From JANQHS01 sp965227315 (GTDB lineage Bacteria; Bacteroidota; Bacteroidia; Cytophagales; CCMP332), in the NCBI GenBank assembly GCA_965227315.1, contig OZ245737.1, positions 3,100,001 to 3,164,000 of the forward strand: 64,000 nt of DNA, read 5' to 3'. Under the pieces are notes generated by a model that was not told the DNA's origin, ran no database searches, and saw only the letters and a program-made list of their open reading frames with translations. Each line of letters begins with the position of its first letter. The first letter of the stretch is position 1. This document shows, piece by piece, positions 43,290 to 51,639 of this stretch. A program made the position numbers and the translations under genes.

Positions 43290-43570
43290 TCTTCAAAAAT
43301 CACTATGTCATCCATTCCATCTTCAACGATTCCGAAATCCGAGGCGAAGTCGATCTCATTTCCATCATTGGAGAAAGAGACGCTGGCAATGCAGAAAACA
43401 TTCACCACAATAACCAGAGCCACAATGATCATCGGTCTGAGCTCGGCCAACCCCCATCTAAAAAGGGTTTTCTCATTTGAACCATCGCGCCTGGCATGGA
43501 TCCTCGTCATCAGATAGGGTTTTGGAGGAACCTGCTTTATTTCCGAAAAGAATTGATCAAGCTTATCCAT
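43286..43570 (-). CDS. Small single-pass membrane protein, candidate anti-sigma factor
   Basis: A 94-residue protein: a cytosolic N-terminal part of about 48 residues (MDKLDQFFSEIKQVPPKPYL to FRWGLAEL), one membrane helix (MIIVALVIVVNVFCIASV) and an acidic C-terminal tail (DFGIVEDGMDDIVIFEE). It has no zinc-binding HxxxCxxC motif of ZAS anti-sigma factors. Its position between an ECF sigma factor (one-base overlap) and a CnrX-like sensor (four-base overlap), together with its topology, is that of CnrY. The anti-sigma role is inference from context. Confidence 0.6.
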   Translation of the reverse strand: MDKLDQFFSEIKQVPPKPYLMTRIHARRDGSNEKTLFRWGLAELRPMIIVALVIVVNVFCIASVSFSNDGNEIDFASDFGIVEDGMDDIVIFEE

Positions 43571-44136
43571 TATTCTTTGATTAGTCCTTCTTTTTTTGCC
43601 AGTTTCTTTAATCTGTTCTTTGCTCGAAAGATCAGGGACTCAACTGCCGAAATGGAGAGATCCATAATCTCTCCTATATCCTGTTGTTTTACCCCGTCGA
43701 TCTTGTTCAGCGTAAATGCGATCCTCTGAGATCTGGGTAGGTCTCTGATCTTTTGGAAGACCCAATTTTCCAGCTCCTTATTCCTATCCTCGACTCCTGG
43801 GTGCGAGATATTCTTCGTCCAATAGTTCTTTTCTTCAAGGTTTGCCAAATGGAGGGAGTCCATGATCAGTATTCTCTTTCTGCGTCTTTCAAAGTTCAAA
43901 CTCTTGTTCACTGCGATACGATATATCCAGGTCCACAGGCTCGACCTTCCCCTGAACTGGTTGACTGATTCAAAAACCTCGATGAAAACCTCTTGAGTGA
44001 GATCATCGGACCATATTGGGTCACGGACAAAACTCAGGCAAAGGTTGTAAACACCCTTGGCGTATTTGTCAACAAGATATTCAAAGGCTTGATGATCACC
44101 CTGCTGAAGCTTTTGAAGTAATTCTTCATCCTTCAT
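43570..44136 (-). CDS. ECF RNA polymerase sigma factor
   Basis: A 188-residue extracytoplasmic-function sigma factor. Region 2 (FEYLVDKYAKGVYNLCLSFV, DDLTQEVFIEVFESVNQFRG, SSLWTWIYRIAVNKSLNFERR) recognises the -10 element. Region 4 (LPRSQRIAFTLNKIDGVKQQDIGEIMDLSISAVESLIFRAKNRLKK) recognises the -35 element. It lies between a secreted Spy-like protein upstream and the small membrane protein and CnrX-like sensor downstream, all on one strand. It should therefore govern an envelope or metal stress response and probably its own operon. Confidence 0.93.
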   Translation of the reverse strand: MKDEELLQKLQQGDHQAFEYLVDKYAKGVYNLCLSFVRDPIWSDDLTQEVFIEVFESVNQFRGRSSLWTWIYRIAVNKSLNFERRRKRILIMDSLHLANLEEKNYWTKNISHPGVEDRNKELENWVFQKIRDLPRSQRIAFTLNKIDGVKQQDIGEIMDLSISAVESLIFRAKNRLKKLAKKEGLIKE

Positions 44137-44167
44137 CCATTGATTAACGGATCAGCACCCGTCAAAT

Positions 44168-44713
44168 TCAATCGGCCTCGTGTTCTTGTTCCATATCACC
44201 ATATTTCTGATGATGATATTTTTTCCCATGCATCTGGCGCATCTCCTTTCTGAGTGCATGCCTTTTTTTATGGTACTCTTTCATTTCGGCATGCATTTTT
44301 TCTCGATTTTCCTCCAGCGCGGCAAATTGCTCCTTGGTGAGGATATCCTTCACTGCCTGCCTCTGGTCCAACCTTTTTAGTTCCATTTCCGTCCTGAGTT
44401 CATTGGACTCTCTGATCATATTTCTCATTTGCTCCATATCCTCACTTTCTGCATCTCTGAGTGCTCTCATTTGCTTCCTCATCTCCCTCATTTTCTCCCT
44501 CATAGGATCCATTTCGGACTTGTTTCTCTTTTCTAATGCCTGAAGCTCGTTTATCTGTTCCTGAGTGATGTCAGGAAGGTTTTCGATAGCTTCTTTGTGC
44601 ATCCTTTGCATTTCCTCTGCGCGGCTCAATCTTTCCTCCTTGGCTTCCTGAGCACTTGCAGACAACGCCGCTCCAATCGACAAAATCGCTAAGACTATAA
44701 CTCGTTTAAACAT
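44168..44713 (-). CDS. Spy/CpxP-like periplasmic protein rich in Met, Glu and His
   Basis: A 181-residue exported protein with a signal peptide (VIVLAILSIGAALSASA). Two LTxxQ-like motifs appear: LPDITQEQINEL near the front and ILTKEQFAALEE near the end, typical of Spy/CpxP chaperones. Between them the chain is Met- and Arg/Glu-rich (MREKMREMRKQMRALRDAE). The tail has many histidines (HKKRHALRKEMRQMHGKKYHHQKYG) that could bind metal. It is the first gene of the operon with the ECF sigma factor, 31 bases upstream of it. Confidence 0.72.
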   Translation of the reverse strand: MFKRVIVLAILSIGAALSASAQEAKEERLSRAEEMQRMHKEAIENLPDITQEQINELQALEKRNKSEMDPMREKMREMRKQMRALRDAESEDMEQMRNMIRESNELRTEMELKRLDQRQAVKDILTKEQFAALEENREKMHAEMKEYHKKRHALRKEMRQMHGKKYHHQKYGDMEQEHEAD

Positions 44714-44732
44714 GATTTTCTTCTTTAGTTTC

Positions 44733-44750
44733 GATGATTAGACAATCATC
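44733..44750. promoter_or_regulatory. Inverted repeat GATGATT-N4-AATCATC upstream of the ECF operon
   Basis: Perfect 7-base arms (44733-44739 and 44744-44750) surround a 4-base centre, 20 bases before the ATG at 44713. No TAnnTTTG element is present in this gap, which fits control by the operon's own sigma factor or another regulator. Confidence 0.45.
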
Positions 44751-44767
44751 CCTGAAAAACCTTGCGG

Positions 44768-45814
44768 TCAGCCGGAAATTTTTTTCAATTCTGAAAATGT
44801 ATCCATGCCCTTCCAAAAATCCGTCTCGCTGACCTCGTTGTTGAAATTACTCTCCCCAATACTGGTCATGAAGCTCATTAGAATTTTTTCTCCCTCATTC
44901 TTTTTATCATGCTTCATGATCTCATAGATCTTTAGCGCGTCTTCACGGTCAAAAACCGGCACATCATAATTCCTCAGAATTTTGTTGGCAAAGGTTTTCA
45001 GCTCTTCTACTTCGAGGATGCCCATTTGACTGGCGATCGATGATTCCACCAACATTCCTACGGCGACACAATAGCCGTGACTTTTGGGATCACCCTTTTT
45101 CATGAAGTGCGTTTCCATGCCATGGCCGAATGTATGACCGAAGTTCAGGATCTTTCTCAAGCCTCTTTCCTCGGGGTCTTCTTCCACCACCTTTTTCTTG
45201 ATCTCAATGGAACGTTCAAGGATTGAACCCCAGTCAAGGATTTGATCGGGGCTCATGTTCAATTCAAAAAAGAATTCCCTGTCCTTGATGGCCGCATGTT
45301 TCAGGATCTCCGCATAGCCATTGAATATTTCTTCATCGGGGAGGGCCTTGAGAAATTTTGGCTCTATAATGATCAGCTCAGGATGAGAGAAGGATCCGAT
45401 CTGATTCTTCAGGCCCTGAAAGTTGATGCCCAGTTTTCCACCGATGGCAGCATCGGTCATGGCTAGCAACGTGGTTGGTATATTGATGAAATCCAGCCCT
45501 CGTTTGAAGTTGCTGGCGGCAAATCCGCCCACATCTCCAAGCACACCTCCACCGATAAGTATGATCAGGCTTTGGCGATCGATCTTAAGATCGGAGAACT
45601 TCGCCCATAGTTTTTCGCAAAAGGCCAGGTCTTTGGTTTGCTCACTGATGGACAGTGGCATCACCTTACCCAGAGCGCCCTGATCAAGAGTATGTAGAAG
45701 AGCGCCCAGCGCTTTCTTATCTACTAGGGTCAAAACCTTGGAGTAATTTGAAGCCTCCAGAAAGTCTTTAAGCCTTTTGTTGGAGTCGCCAGCGATATGT
45801 ATTTCGGGTAGCAT
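44768..45814 (-). CDS. aroB: 3-dehydroquinate synthase
   Basis: A 348-residue NAD- and zinc-dependent enzyme of the shikimate pathway that cyclises DAHP to 3-dehydroquinate. Key blocks are LIGGGVLGDVGGFAASNFKRGL (NAD phosphate loop), PTTLLAMTDAAIGGKLGIN, and the zinc-ligand segment ILNFGHTFGHGMET. Length is normal. It is divergent from the proline dehydrogenase gene. Confidence 0.96.
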   Translation of the reverse strand: MLPEIHIAGDSNKRLKDFLEASNYSKVLTLVDKKALGALLHTLDQGALGKVMPLSISEQTKDLAFCEKLWAKFSDLKIDRQSLIILIGGGVLGDVGGFAASNFKRGLDFINIPTTLLAMTDAAIGGKLGINFQGLKNQIGSFSHPELIIIEPKFLKALPDEEIFNGYAEILKHAAIKDREFFFELNMSPDQILDWGSILERSIEIKKKVVEEDPEERGLRKILNFGHTFGHGMETHFMKKGDPKSHGYCVAVGMLVESSIASQMGILEVEELKTFANKILRNYDVPVFDREDALKIYEIMKHDKKNEGEKILMSFMTSIGESNFNNEVSETDFWKGMDTFSELKKISG

Positions 45815-45899
45815 TTTGAATCTTTTTCAGCCAGCATTTTTGGGATGCAAATTCGATTTCTTTTGGTAAATTTTGGCCTGACCTCAAATATATAAGGCT

Positions 45900-47069
45900 T
45901 TGATTTCATTTTCCGATACTTCGGTTGCATTTGCGAACCGTTCCAATGCCGAGTTGCTGATCGCCGAGTTGATCTTTCGATCATTCAACAGCCCATTTCT
46001 TGTCAAAATGGGTTCTGACACGCTTCTGTCAATGTTAAGATTGGGGATCCCTGTAAAAGGATTGGTTAGGTCCACGGTTTTCCGCCAGTTCTGTGGTGGG
46101 GAGAATATAGCAGACTCCCTTCCCGTGGTCAAGGCTTTGGGGAAAAACCGGGTCGGGTCAATTCTCGACTATTCAGTCGAAGGCGAAAAAACAGAGGATG
46201 GATTTGAGCTGGCTGCGGAAGAAATTAAAAGGACAATAGCAGAGGCGGGAAAGAATCCCAACATTCCCTTCAGTGTCTTCAAAATGTCCGGAGTCGCTGA
46301 TGTGGAGCTTTTGGAAAAGATCCAATCGGGTCATGCATTGTCGGATCAAGAAGAATCATCATATAGGAAGATCAGGGAAAGGGTTAATTCACTATGCAAG
46401 ACGGCCTATGACAATGGAGTTCGCATCTTCATTGATGCTGAAGAAACCTGGATCCAGGATGTGATCGATCAATTGGTCATGGAGAACGCTATTGAGTTTA
46501 ACAAGGAATCGGCCATCGTTTGGAATACCTACCAGATGTACCGCAAAGACTCCCTGGATCGAATGAAGAAGGACTTTAACAAGGGAACGGAGATGAGAAT
46601 TTTCCTTGGAGCAAAACTGGTGAGAGGAGCGTATATGGAAAAGGAAAGGGAAAGGGCTGAGGAAATCGGCTATGAAGACCCCATCAACCCCGATAAGGCT
46701 GCGACGGATGAGCTCTACAATAGAGGGATGATCTTTTGCCTGAACAACAAACAACGGATCAGCCTTTGCGCTGGCACCCACAATGAAGAAAGCTGCAGGA
46801 TACTTGTTGAAGGAATGCAAAAACACTCTCTGAAGAAGCATGATGAAAGGGTGTTTTTCTCCCAGCTTTACGGAATGAGCGATAACATATCCTTTAATCT
46901 TGCTAGGGAGGGGTATAATGTCGCCAAGTATCTTCCGTATGGCCCGATCAAGTATGTTATGCCCTACCTGGTTCGAAGAGCTGAGGAAAACAGATCGGTT
47001 GCCGGTCAAAGCAGCAGGGAGCTTGAACTCATCAGGACAGAAAGAAAAAGGAGGAAAAAGTCGCAATAG
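45900..47069 (+). CDS. Proline dehydrogenase
   Basis: A 389-residue monofunctional FAD-dependent proline dehydrogenase that oxidises proline to pyrroline-5-carboxylate at the inner membrane. Family blocks are FIDAEETWIQDVIDQL, RIFLGAKLVRGAYMEKERERA, CAGTHNEES and the C-terminal substrate-binding helix YLPYGPIKYVMPYLVRRAEENRS. The start is a TTG at 45900. The next ATG is 37 codons in, inside the conserved N-terminal domain. The partner pyrroline-5-carboxylate dehydrogenase is not in the window. Confidence 0.93.
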   Translation: MISFSDTSVAFANRSNAELLIAELIFRSFNSPFLVKMGSDTLLSMLRLGIPVKGLVRSTVFRQFCGGENIADSLPVVKALGKNRVGSILDYSVEGEKTEDGFELAAEEIKRTIAEAGKNPNIPFSVFKMSGVADVELLEKIQSGHALSDQEESSYRKIRERVNSLCKTAYDNGVRIFIDAEETWIQDVIDQLVMENAIEFNKESAIVWNTYQMYRKDSLDRMKKDFNKGTEMRIFLGAKLVRGAYMEKERERAEEIGYEDPINPDKAATDELYNRGMIFCLNNKQRISLCAGTHNEESCRILVEGMQKHSLKKHDERVFFSQLYGMSDNISFNLAREGYNVAKYLPYGPIKYVMPYLVRRAEENRSVAGQSSRELELIRTERKRRKKSQ

Positions 47070-47103
47070 GCTACACCAAATGGGTCAGATGCCTCATGAT
47101 TAA

Positions 47104-47111
47104 TATTTTTG
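47104..47111 (+). promoter_or_regulatory. -7 element TATTTTTG before lysS
   Basis: TATTTTTG followed by C matches TAnnTTTG and lies 15 bases before the ATG at 47126. The sequence and spacing are the same as before lepA. Confidence 0.5.
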
Positions 47112-47125
47112 CCAAAATTTTTTGA

Positions 47126-48661
47126 ATGTTAAGCGAGCAGGAATTGGTAAGGCGCGAAGCCTTAAAAAAGCTGGAAGAGTTGGGAATCAACCCCTACCCA
47201 TCTGAGGAATTCAAAATCAATGCTGATAGCGAAGATATCCTTGAAAACTACCCCAAGAGAAAAACCGATTACAAGGATATTTCTATGGCAGGGAGGCTTA
47301 TGTCAAGGAGGATCATGGGAAAGGCCTCTTTTGCAGAACTTCAGGACTCAAAGGGCAGAATTCAATTATACGTCAACAGGGATGAGATCTGTCCCGGTGA
47401 GGATAAGACCATGTACAACACAGTATTCAAGAAGCTGATGGACATCGGGGATCTGATCGGGATCAGGGGATATGTCTTTACCACCCAGGTAGGGGAGATA
47501 TCCATTCATGTAACCGAGTTAAAACTGCTTTCCAAATCGCTTAAACCACTGCCTATCGTAAAGCAGTCGAAAGATGAGTCGGGTGAGATCAAAGAACATG
47601 ATTCCTTTTCAGATTCGGAACAAAGGTACAGGCAGCGATATGTTGACCTCGTTGTCAATCCGGAGGTAAGGGATGTGTTTAAGAAGAGGTCCCTGATGAT
47701 CCAGGCGATCCGAAATTTTCTCCTGGACAAAGGATACCTGGAAGTGGAAACCCCTGTACTTCAGCCCCTGTACGGCGGGGCTGCGGCTAAACCGTTCAAG
47801 ACTCATCACAATACCCTGGACATGGAACTTTATCTCAGGATCGCCAATGAGCTTTACCTCAAAAGGCTGATCGTTGGAGGCTATGATGGAGTTTTTGAAT
47901 TTGCCAAGGATTTCAGGAACGAGGGCATGTCAAGGTTTCACAATCCTGAATTCACACAGGTAGAACTATACGTGGCTTATAAAGATTATGCATGGATGAT
48001 GGAACTGACCGAGTCAATGATCGAGAAAGTTGCCATCGAACTTCATGGTGATACTAAGGTCAAGGTCGGAGATCAGGAGATCGATTTCCAAACCCCATGG
48101 ACAAGAATGACCATGTACGAATCCATTGAGAAGTACACCGGGGTAGATATTTCCGACATGGATGAGAAGCAACTTAGAGCTGAAGCCAAAAAAATGCAGG
48201 TGGAGGTAGATGATTCCATGGGAAGGGGAAAGCTCATCGATGAGATCTTCGGAGAAAAAGTTGAAGCTGAACTGATACAGCCGACTTTCATAACGGACTA
48301 TCCTGTGGAGATGTCTCCACTTGCAAAAAAGCATAGGGATAAAGAAGGTCTTGTTGAGCGATTTGAGGTGATCGTCAATGGAAAAGAACTTTGCAATGCC
48401 TTCTCAGAGTTGAACGATCCATTGGATCAGAGGGCCAGATTCGAAGAGCAGGTGGCCCTGGGAAAAAGGGGAGATGAAGAAGCCATGACACTTGATGAGG
48501 ACTTTCTCAGATCTCTTGAGTATGGTATGCCCCCTACTGCGGGCTTAGGAGTAGGTATCGATCGCCTGGCCATGATCATGACCAATCAGGGTTCCATTCA
48601 GGATGTGTTGTTCTTTCCCCAAATGAAACCCGAAGCCAACAAAAACTTGGAAGAGGAATAG
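47126..48661 (+). CDS. lysS: Lysine--tRNA ligase, class II
   Basis: A 511-residue class II lysyl-tRNA synthetase. The N-terminal OB-fold anticodon-binding domain (about 50-150) includes GRLMSRRIMGKASFAELQDSKG. The catalytic core has motif 1 (FLLDKGYLEVETPVLQP), motif 2 (FRNEGMSRFHNPEFTQVE) and motif 3 (GLGVGIDRLAMIM). Length is as usual for Bacteroidota. It has its own -7 element and ends at a strong bidirectional terminator. Confidence 0.97.
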   Translation: MLSEQELVRREALKKLEELGINPYPSEEFKINADSEDILENYPKRKTDYKDISMAGRLMSRRIMGKASFAELQDSKGRIQLYVNRDEICPGEDKTMYNTVFKKLMDIGDLIGIRGYVFTTQVGEISIHVTELKLLSKSLKPLPIVKQSKDESGEIKEHDSFSDSEQRYRQRYVDLVVNPEVRDVFKKRSLMIQAIRNFLLDKGYLEVETPVLQPLYGGAAAKPFKTHHNTLDMELYLRIANELYLKRLIVGGYDGVFEFAKDFRNEGMSRFHNPEFTQVELYVAYKDYAWMMELTESMIEKVAIELHGDTKVKVGDQEIDFQTPWTRMTMYESIEKYTGVDISDMDEKQLRAEAKKMQVEVDDSMGRGKLIDEIFGEKVEAELIQPTFITDYPVEMSPLAKKHRDKEGLVERFEVIVNGKELCNAFSELNDPLDQRARFEEQVALGKRGDEEAMTLDEDFLRSLEYGMPPTAGLGVGIDRLAMIMTNQGSIQDVLFFPQMKPEANKNLEEE

Positions 48662-48682
48662 AAGGTTCGGTTTCCCGAGTAC

Positions 48683-48716
48683 AAAAAAAGCGGCCGAAGC
48701 CGCTTTTCTTTTTTGA
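48683..48716. terminator. Bidirectional intrinsic terminator between lysS and the M43 protease gene
   Basis: GCGGC (48690-48694) and GCCGC (48699-48703) form a stem around a CGAA tetraloop, flanked by an A-run on the left and a T-run on the right. It can stop transcription from both strands at this convergent junction. Confidence 0.85.
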
Positions 48717-48726
48717 AACCCTTAGG

Positions 48727-51537
48727 TTATTTTTTCTGGATCTTGCTGATCACCTGCTGGCCTGAAGGAGTGGTTAGTTTCAGGATGTAGGTTCCGGCCG
48801 CCATTCCGTTCATATTGAGATGGCCTTCGCTGCGATTTCCATCAATGAAAATCGTATGATCTGCAATCACCTTCCCATCTACAGAGATGATCTGAAGGTT
48901 TGCTTTTCCGGTTTCCGTTAACTCCAACTCATAATTCAACTGATCATTTACGGGGTTTGGAAAAACACTGAAATCTCCACCATCAAGGCTTGATGAAATA
49001 CTCGAGGGAAGAACGTTGACGGTGACGTCATCAAAAGCCGTGTCAAGGCAACCGTTGTTGGTTTCCGCGATCAGGCTTACACTATAGGTTCCCGCTGCTG
49101 CGTATGAATGAAGGGGATTTACACCATTTCCACCACTTCCATCGCCGAAATCCCATTCATAGTTCAGCGCTCCCGAAGAAGTATTCGTGAAGGTAACATC
49201 AAGACCATTTGTAGAATGAGTGAATCCTGCAATAGGAGGGTTAAACACGTTGATAGTTTTGGTCGCACCAGGGCCGTTAACGGTATGGTACTGATCAATG
49301 AGCGTCGTCACTTCATATGTTGTCGTAGTGTTCAATGTGACGGTTGTTTGATAGCCACTATTGATGTTTGGGAGAGCTACTGTATTGCTGCCATCCGTGT
49401 ACTCAATGTAATAGGGACCGGTTCCTGTCATATTGAATGTGAGTGTACTGCTTTCTCCTTCACAAATATTGCCGGGAGCCCCTTGGATCTGTACCGTTGG
49501 TAGGGGCTGCAAGACCTTGAAGTCGTTTGGAGTCACGGGGTTACCATTGGGGTGAAGCAAAGTGATCGGCCCCGTTGTTGCTCCCGCAGGTACGTCGGCG
49601 AATATGGTTGCTCCCAATTTACTGGTGTTGGTTGAAGGCGTTCCGTTAAACAGAATGTCGGTATAGCCTGTTGCATTCGCTGTGACGATCTGGATCGAAG
49701 CTCCTGCCAATCCACTATCCGGAGTGAAGAATGAAATACTGGGTGGGATGATAAGGAATATGTAGTTCGAATCGCTTACATCGTTGCCCGAGGTGGTTGT
49801 CAGTGTAATGGGCCCGTTGGAAGCAGCAGGTACCGTAACCGTGACGGTGTCACTGGACACTATATTGAATCCAGGAGCAGGAACACCGTTGAACCTGATC
49901 TCCTGGGTTTGTTCGAATTTCGTTCCTACTATCGTAACTGCATTTCCCGGAACTCCGCTTTTTGGATAAAAGTCGATGATCGTTGGAGGGTTGTTATTTA
50001 CGATAATCGCATAATCCTCAGTTTCGCCAACTGGATAAATTCCACAACCGCTGATGGCCGTATCCTCTGTACAAACAACTCTTAACAAGGTGGTTCCAAG
50101 ATCAGCATTGGCAGGTACATGCACCGATGCCACGAAAGTTCCCACACTTGAACCATGAGCCTTTACCACAACTTCCTCTCCCGCATCATCAAAATCAGAA
50201 TCCTGATTCCAATCAAAATAAGCGTTTACGCGATGAGCTCCTGAAGTTGAGGCACATGGCGCTGTGGTTACCGATATATCGAACATGCTATCCCTGGTCA
50301 CCTCGGCATTCAAACCAATATAGCTTGAGTAGGTAGCACAAGCCGCTCCGGAAGAGTTGTTGACACTTGCATAGGACACATTGGTGATCTGGATTGAACT
50401 GGAATCGGAGGAAGCCGAAATACAATGATCGAAACATCCATTGATCCCGGTGCCGGTATTATTCGAAGAGCTAACAAGGTTCAACCTGTATTTTTCCACG
50501 TGCCAGTCCATCCTTTCCTTTTGACCCTGGGTAAAGGCTGAGTAGCATACATCATCCGAATAGTCCATATAGTTATCCATTGGATCCTGACTTCCACATG
50601 AAGATGGATAGGTGCCTGGACAACCAAAGTTTGCAGAAGCCACAGGGTCGGTATCACAGACTCTGTCTCCTGCTCCTGGCCATGTTCCTGTAATAGGAGG
50701 GGGAGAACCCAAGGCAGGTCCGCAGTTAGCAGGTGAACCACCCTGACATCCATCCTGAAAGGTGTGAAGCATACCAAGGTTATGACCAATTTCATGCGTG
50801 AGTGTTCTGCCCAGATGATAGGGTGCATTCGATGCCGCAGTACCTTCATCACCCACAACATCGTGAACAACGACCACTCCGTCTTCCACATCATTCGCCC
50901 CTGTAAAATCCCATGGGAATGTTCCGAAGCCAATAATGCTTCCTCCAATACTATTCACAACCCAAACATTAAAGTATCTGGAGGGGTCCCAATTCGGTAT
51001 TGCGGATTTCAATCCGGTCCCCGGATATGTGGTATTTGTATGGGTACTCGCATACCTGACAACACCATCGGTACAATTGCCCAATTCGTCAATCTGGGCC
51101 AGATAGAATTCGTACTTGGTGTCGACCCCGCTTCCATCGCCGTTTGTTCCGGCAAGCTTTCGAAAATCTTCATTCAAGATCCTGACCTGACTTTCGATCT
51201 GACTCATAGTGATGTTCTGTCCGACACCGATTGGTTGGCCGATACCGTGAACAATATGGAATACAAGCGGAATATATTTTACTCCTGTATCAAGCGTAAT
51301 GGCTCCACCTCTGTGCGCGTGAGCACCTGTTCCATGAAGGTACTCGCTATAGTTTTTTCTGTAATGGGGATCATTCTTGAACCGTTCATGGGCAAGTTCA
51401 TCAGTAGCACATCGTTTCATGCCCGTCCTGGGATCGGCATCATGCGATTGGAAGGGATTGTCAGCATCGGAGATCTGCTGTGCAAAAACGACGAAAGGAA
51501 TAGAAAGGATGAAGAAAAAGGGTAGAAATTTTCTCAT
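48727..51537 (-). CDS. T9SS-secreted M43 (pappalysin-type) zinc metalloprotease with GEVED and PKD domains
   Basis: A 936-residue secreted protease. After a signal peptide and propeptide, the catalytic domain has the zinc motif THEIGHNLGMLHTF and the Met-turn region DNYMDYSDDVCYSAFT, placing it in family M43. A GEVED domain follows (AYFDWNQDSDFDDAGEEVVV to GETEDYAIIV). Two IPT/TIG-like domains come next (IIDFYPKSGVPGNAVTI, ISFFTPDSGLAGASI), then a PKD domain (YEWDFGDGSGGNG) and a type A T9SS sorting domain (FSVFPNPVNDQLN). It should degrade extracellular proteins. A -7 element at 51558-51565 precedes it. Confidence 0.93.
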   Translation of the reverse strand: MRKFLPFFFILSIPFVVFAQQISDADNPFQSHDADPRTGMKRCATDELAHERFKNDPHYRKNYSEYLHGTGAHAHRGGAITLDTGVKYIPLVFHIVHGIGQPIGVGQNITMSQIESQVRILNEDFRKLAGTNGDGSGVDTKYEFYLAQIDELGNCTDGVVRYASTHTNTTYPGTGLKSAIPNWDPSRYFNVWVVNSIGGSIIGFGTFPWDFTGANDVEDGVVVVHDVVGDEGTAASNAPYHLGRTLTHEIGHNLGMLHTFQDGCQGGSPANCGPALGSPPPITGTWPGAGDRVCDTDPVASANFGCPGTYPSSCGSQDPMDNYMDYSDDVCYSAFTQGQKERMDWHVEKYRLNLVSSSNNTGTGINGCFDHCISASSDSSSIQITNVSYASVNNSSGAACATYSSYIGLNAEVTRDSMFDISVTTAPCASTSGAHRVNAYFDWNQDSDFDDAGEEVVVKAHGSSVGTFVASVHVPANADLGTTLLRVVCTEDTAISGCGIYPVGETEDYAIIVNNNPPTIIDFYPKSGVPGNAVTIVGTKFEQTQEIRFNGVPAPGFNIVSSDTVTVTVPAASNGPITLTTTSGNDVSDSNYIFLIIPPSISFFTPDSGLAGASIQIVTANATGYTDILFNGTPSTNTSKLGATIFADVPAGATTGPITLLHPNGNPVTPNDFKVLQPLPTVQIQGAPGNICEGESSTLTFNMTGTGPYYIEYTDGSNTVALPNINSGYQTTVTLNTTTTYEVTTLIDQYHTVNGPGATKTINVFNPPIAGFTHSTNGLDVTFTNTSSGALNYEWDFGDGSGGNGVNPLHSYAAAGTYSVSLIAETNNGCLDTAFDDVTVNVLPSSISSSLDGGDFSVFPNPVNDQLNYELELTETGKANLQIISVDGKVIADHTIFIDGNRSEGHLNMNGMAAGTYILKLTTPSGQQVISKIQKK

Positions 51538-51557
51538 GGCTAATTTTTTTCCAGCTG

Positions 51558-51565
51558 CAAAGTTA
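51558..51565 (-). promoter_or_regulatory. -7 element TAACTTTG before the M43 protease gene
   Basis: TAACTTTG followed by C on the minus strand matches TAnnTTTG, 20 bases before the ATG at 51537. A TTG upstream is only 12 bases away, too close to be a standard -33 element. Confidence 0.45.
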
Positions 51566-51639
51566 GTTTTTATGGATCAATTAAGAGTTTATGACCTGTT
51601 TATTAATCTTAGTTCACTTCAATTGGTCAACGCTGAACT

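Noticed and set aside
46392..47066. 224-codon frame antisense to proline dehydrogenase
   Set aside because: A shadow of a well-supported gene; no recognisable family.
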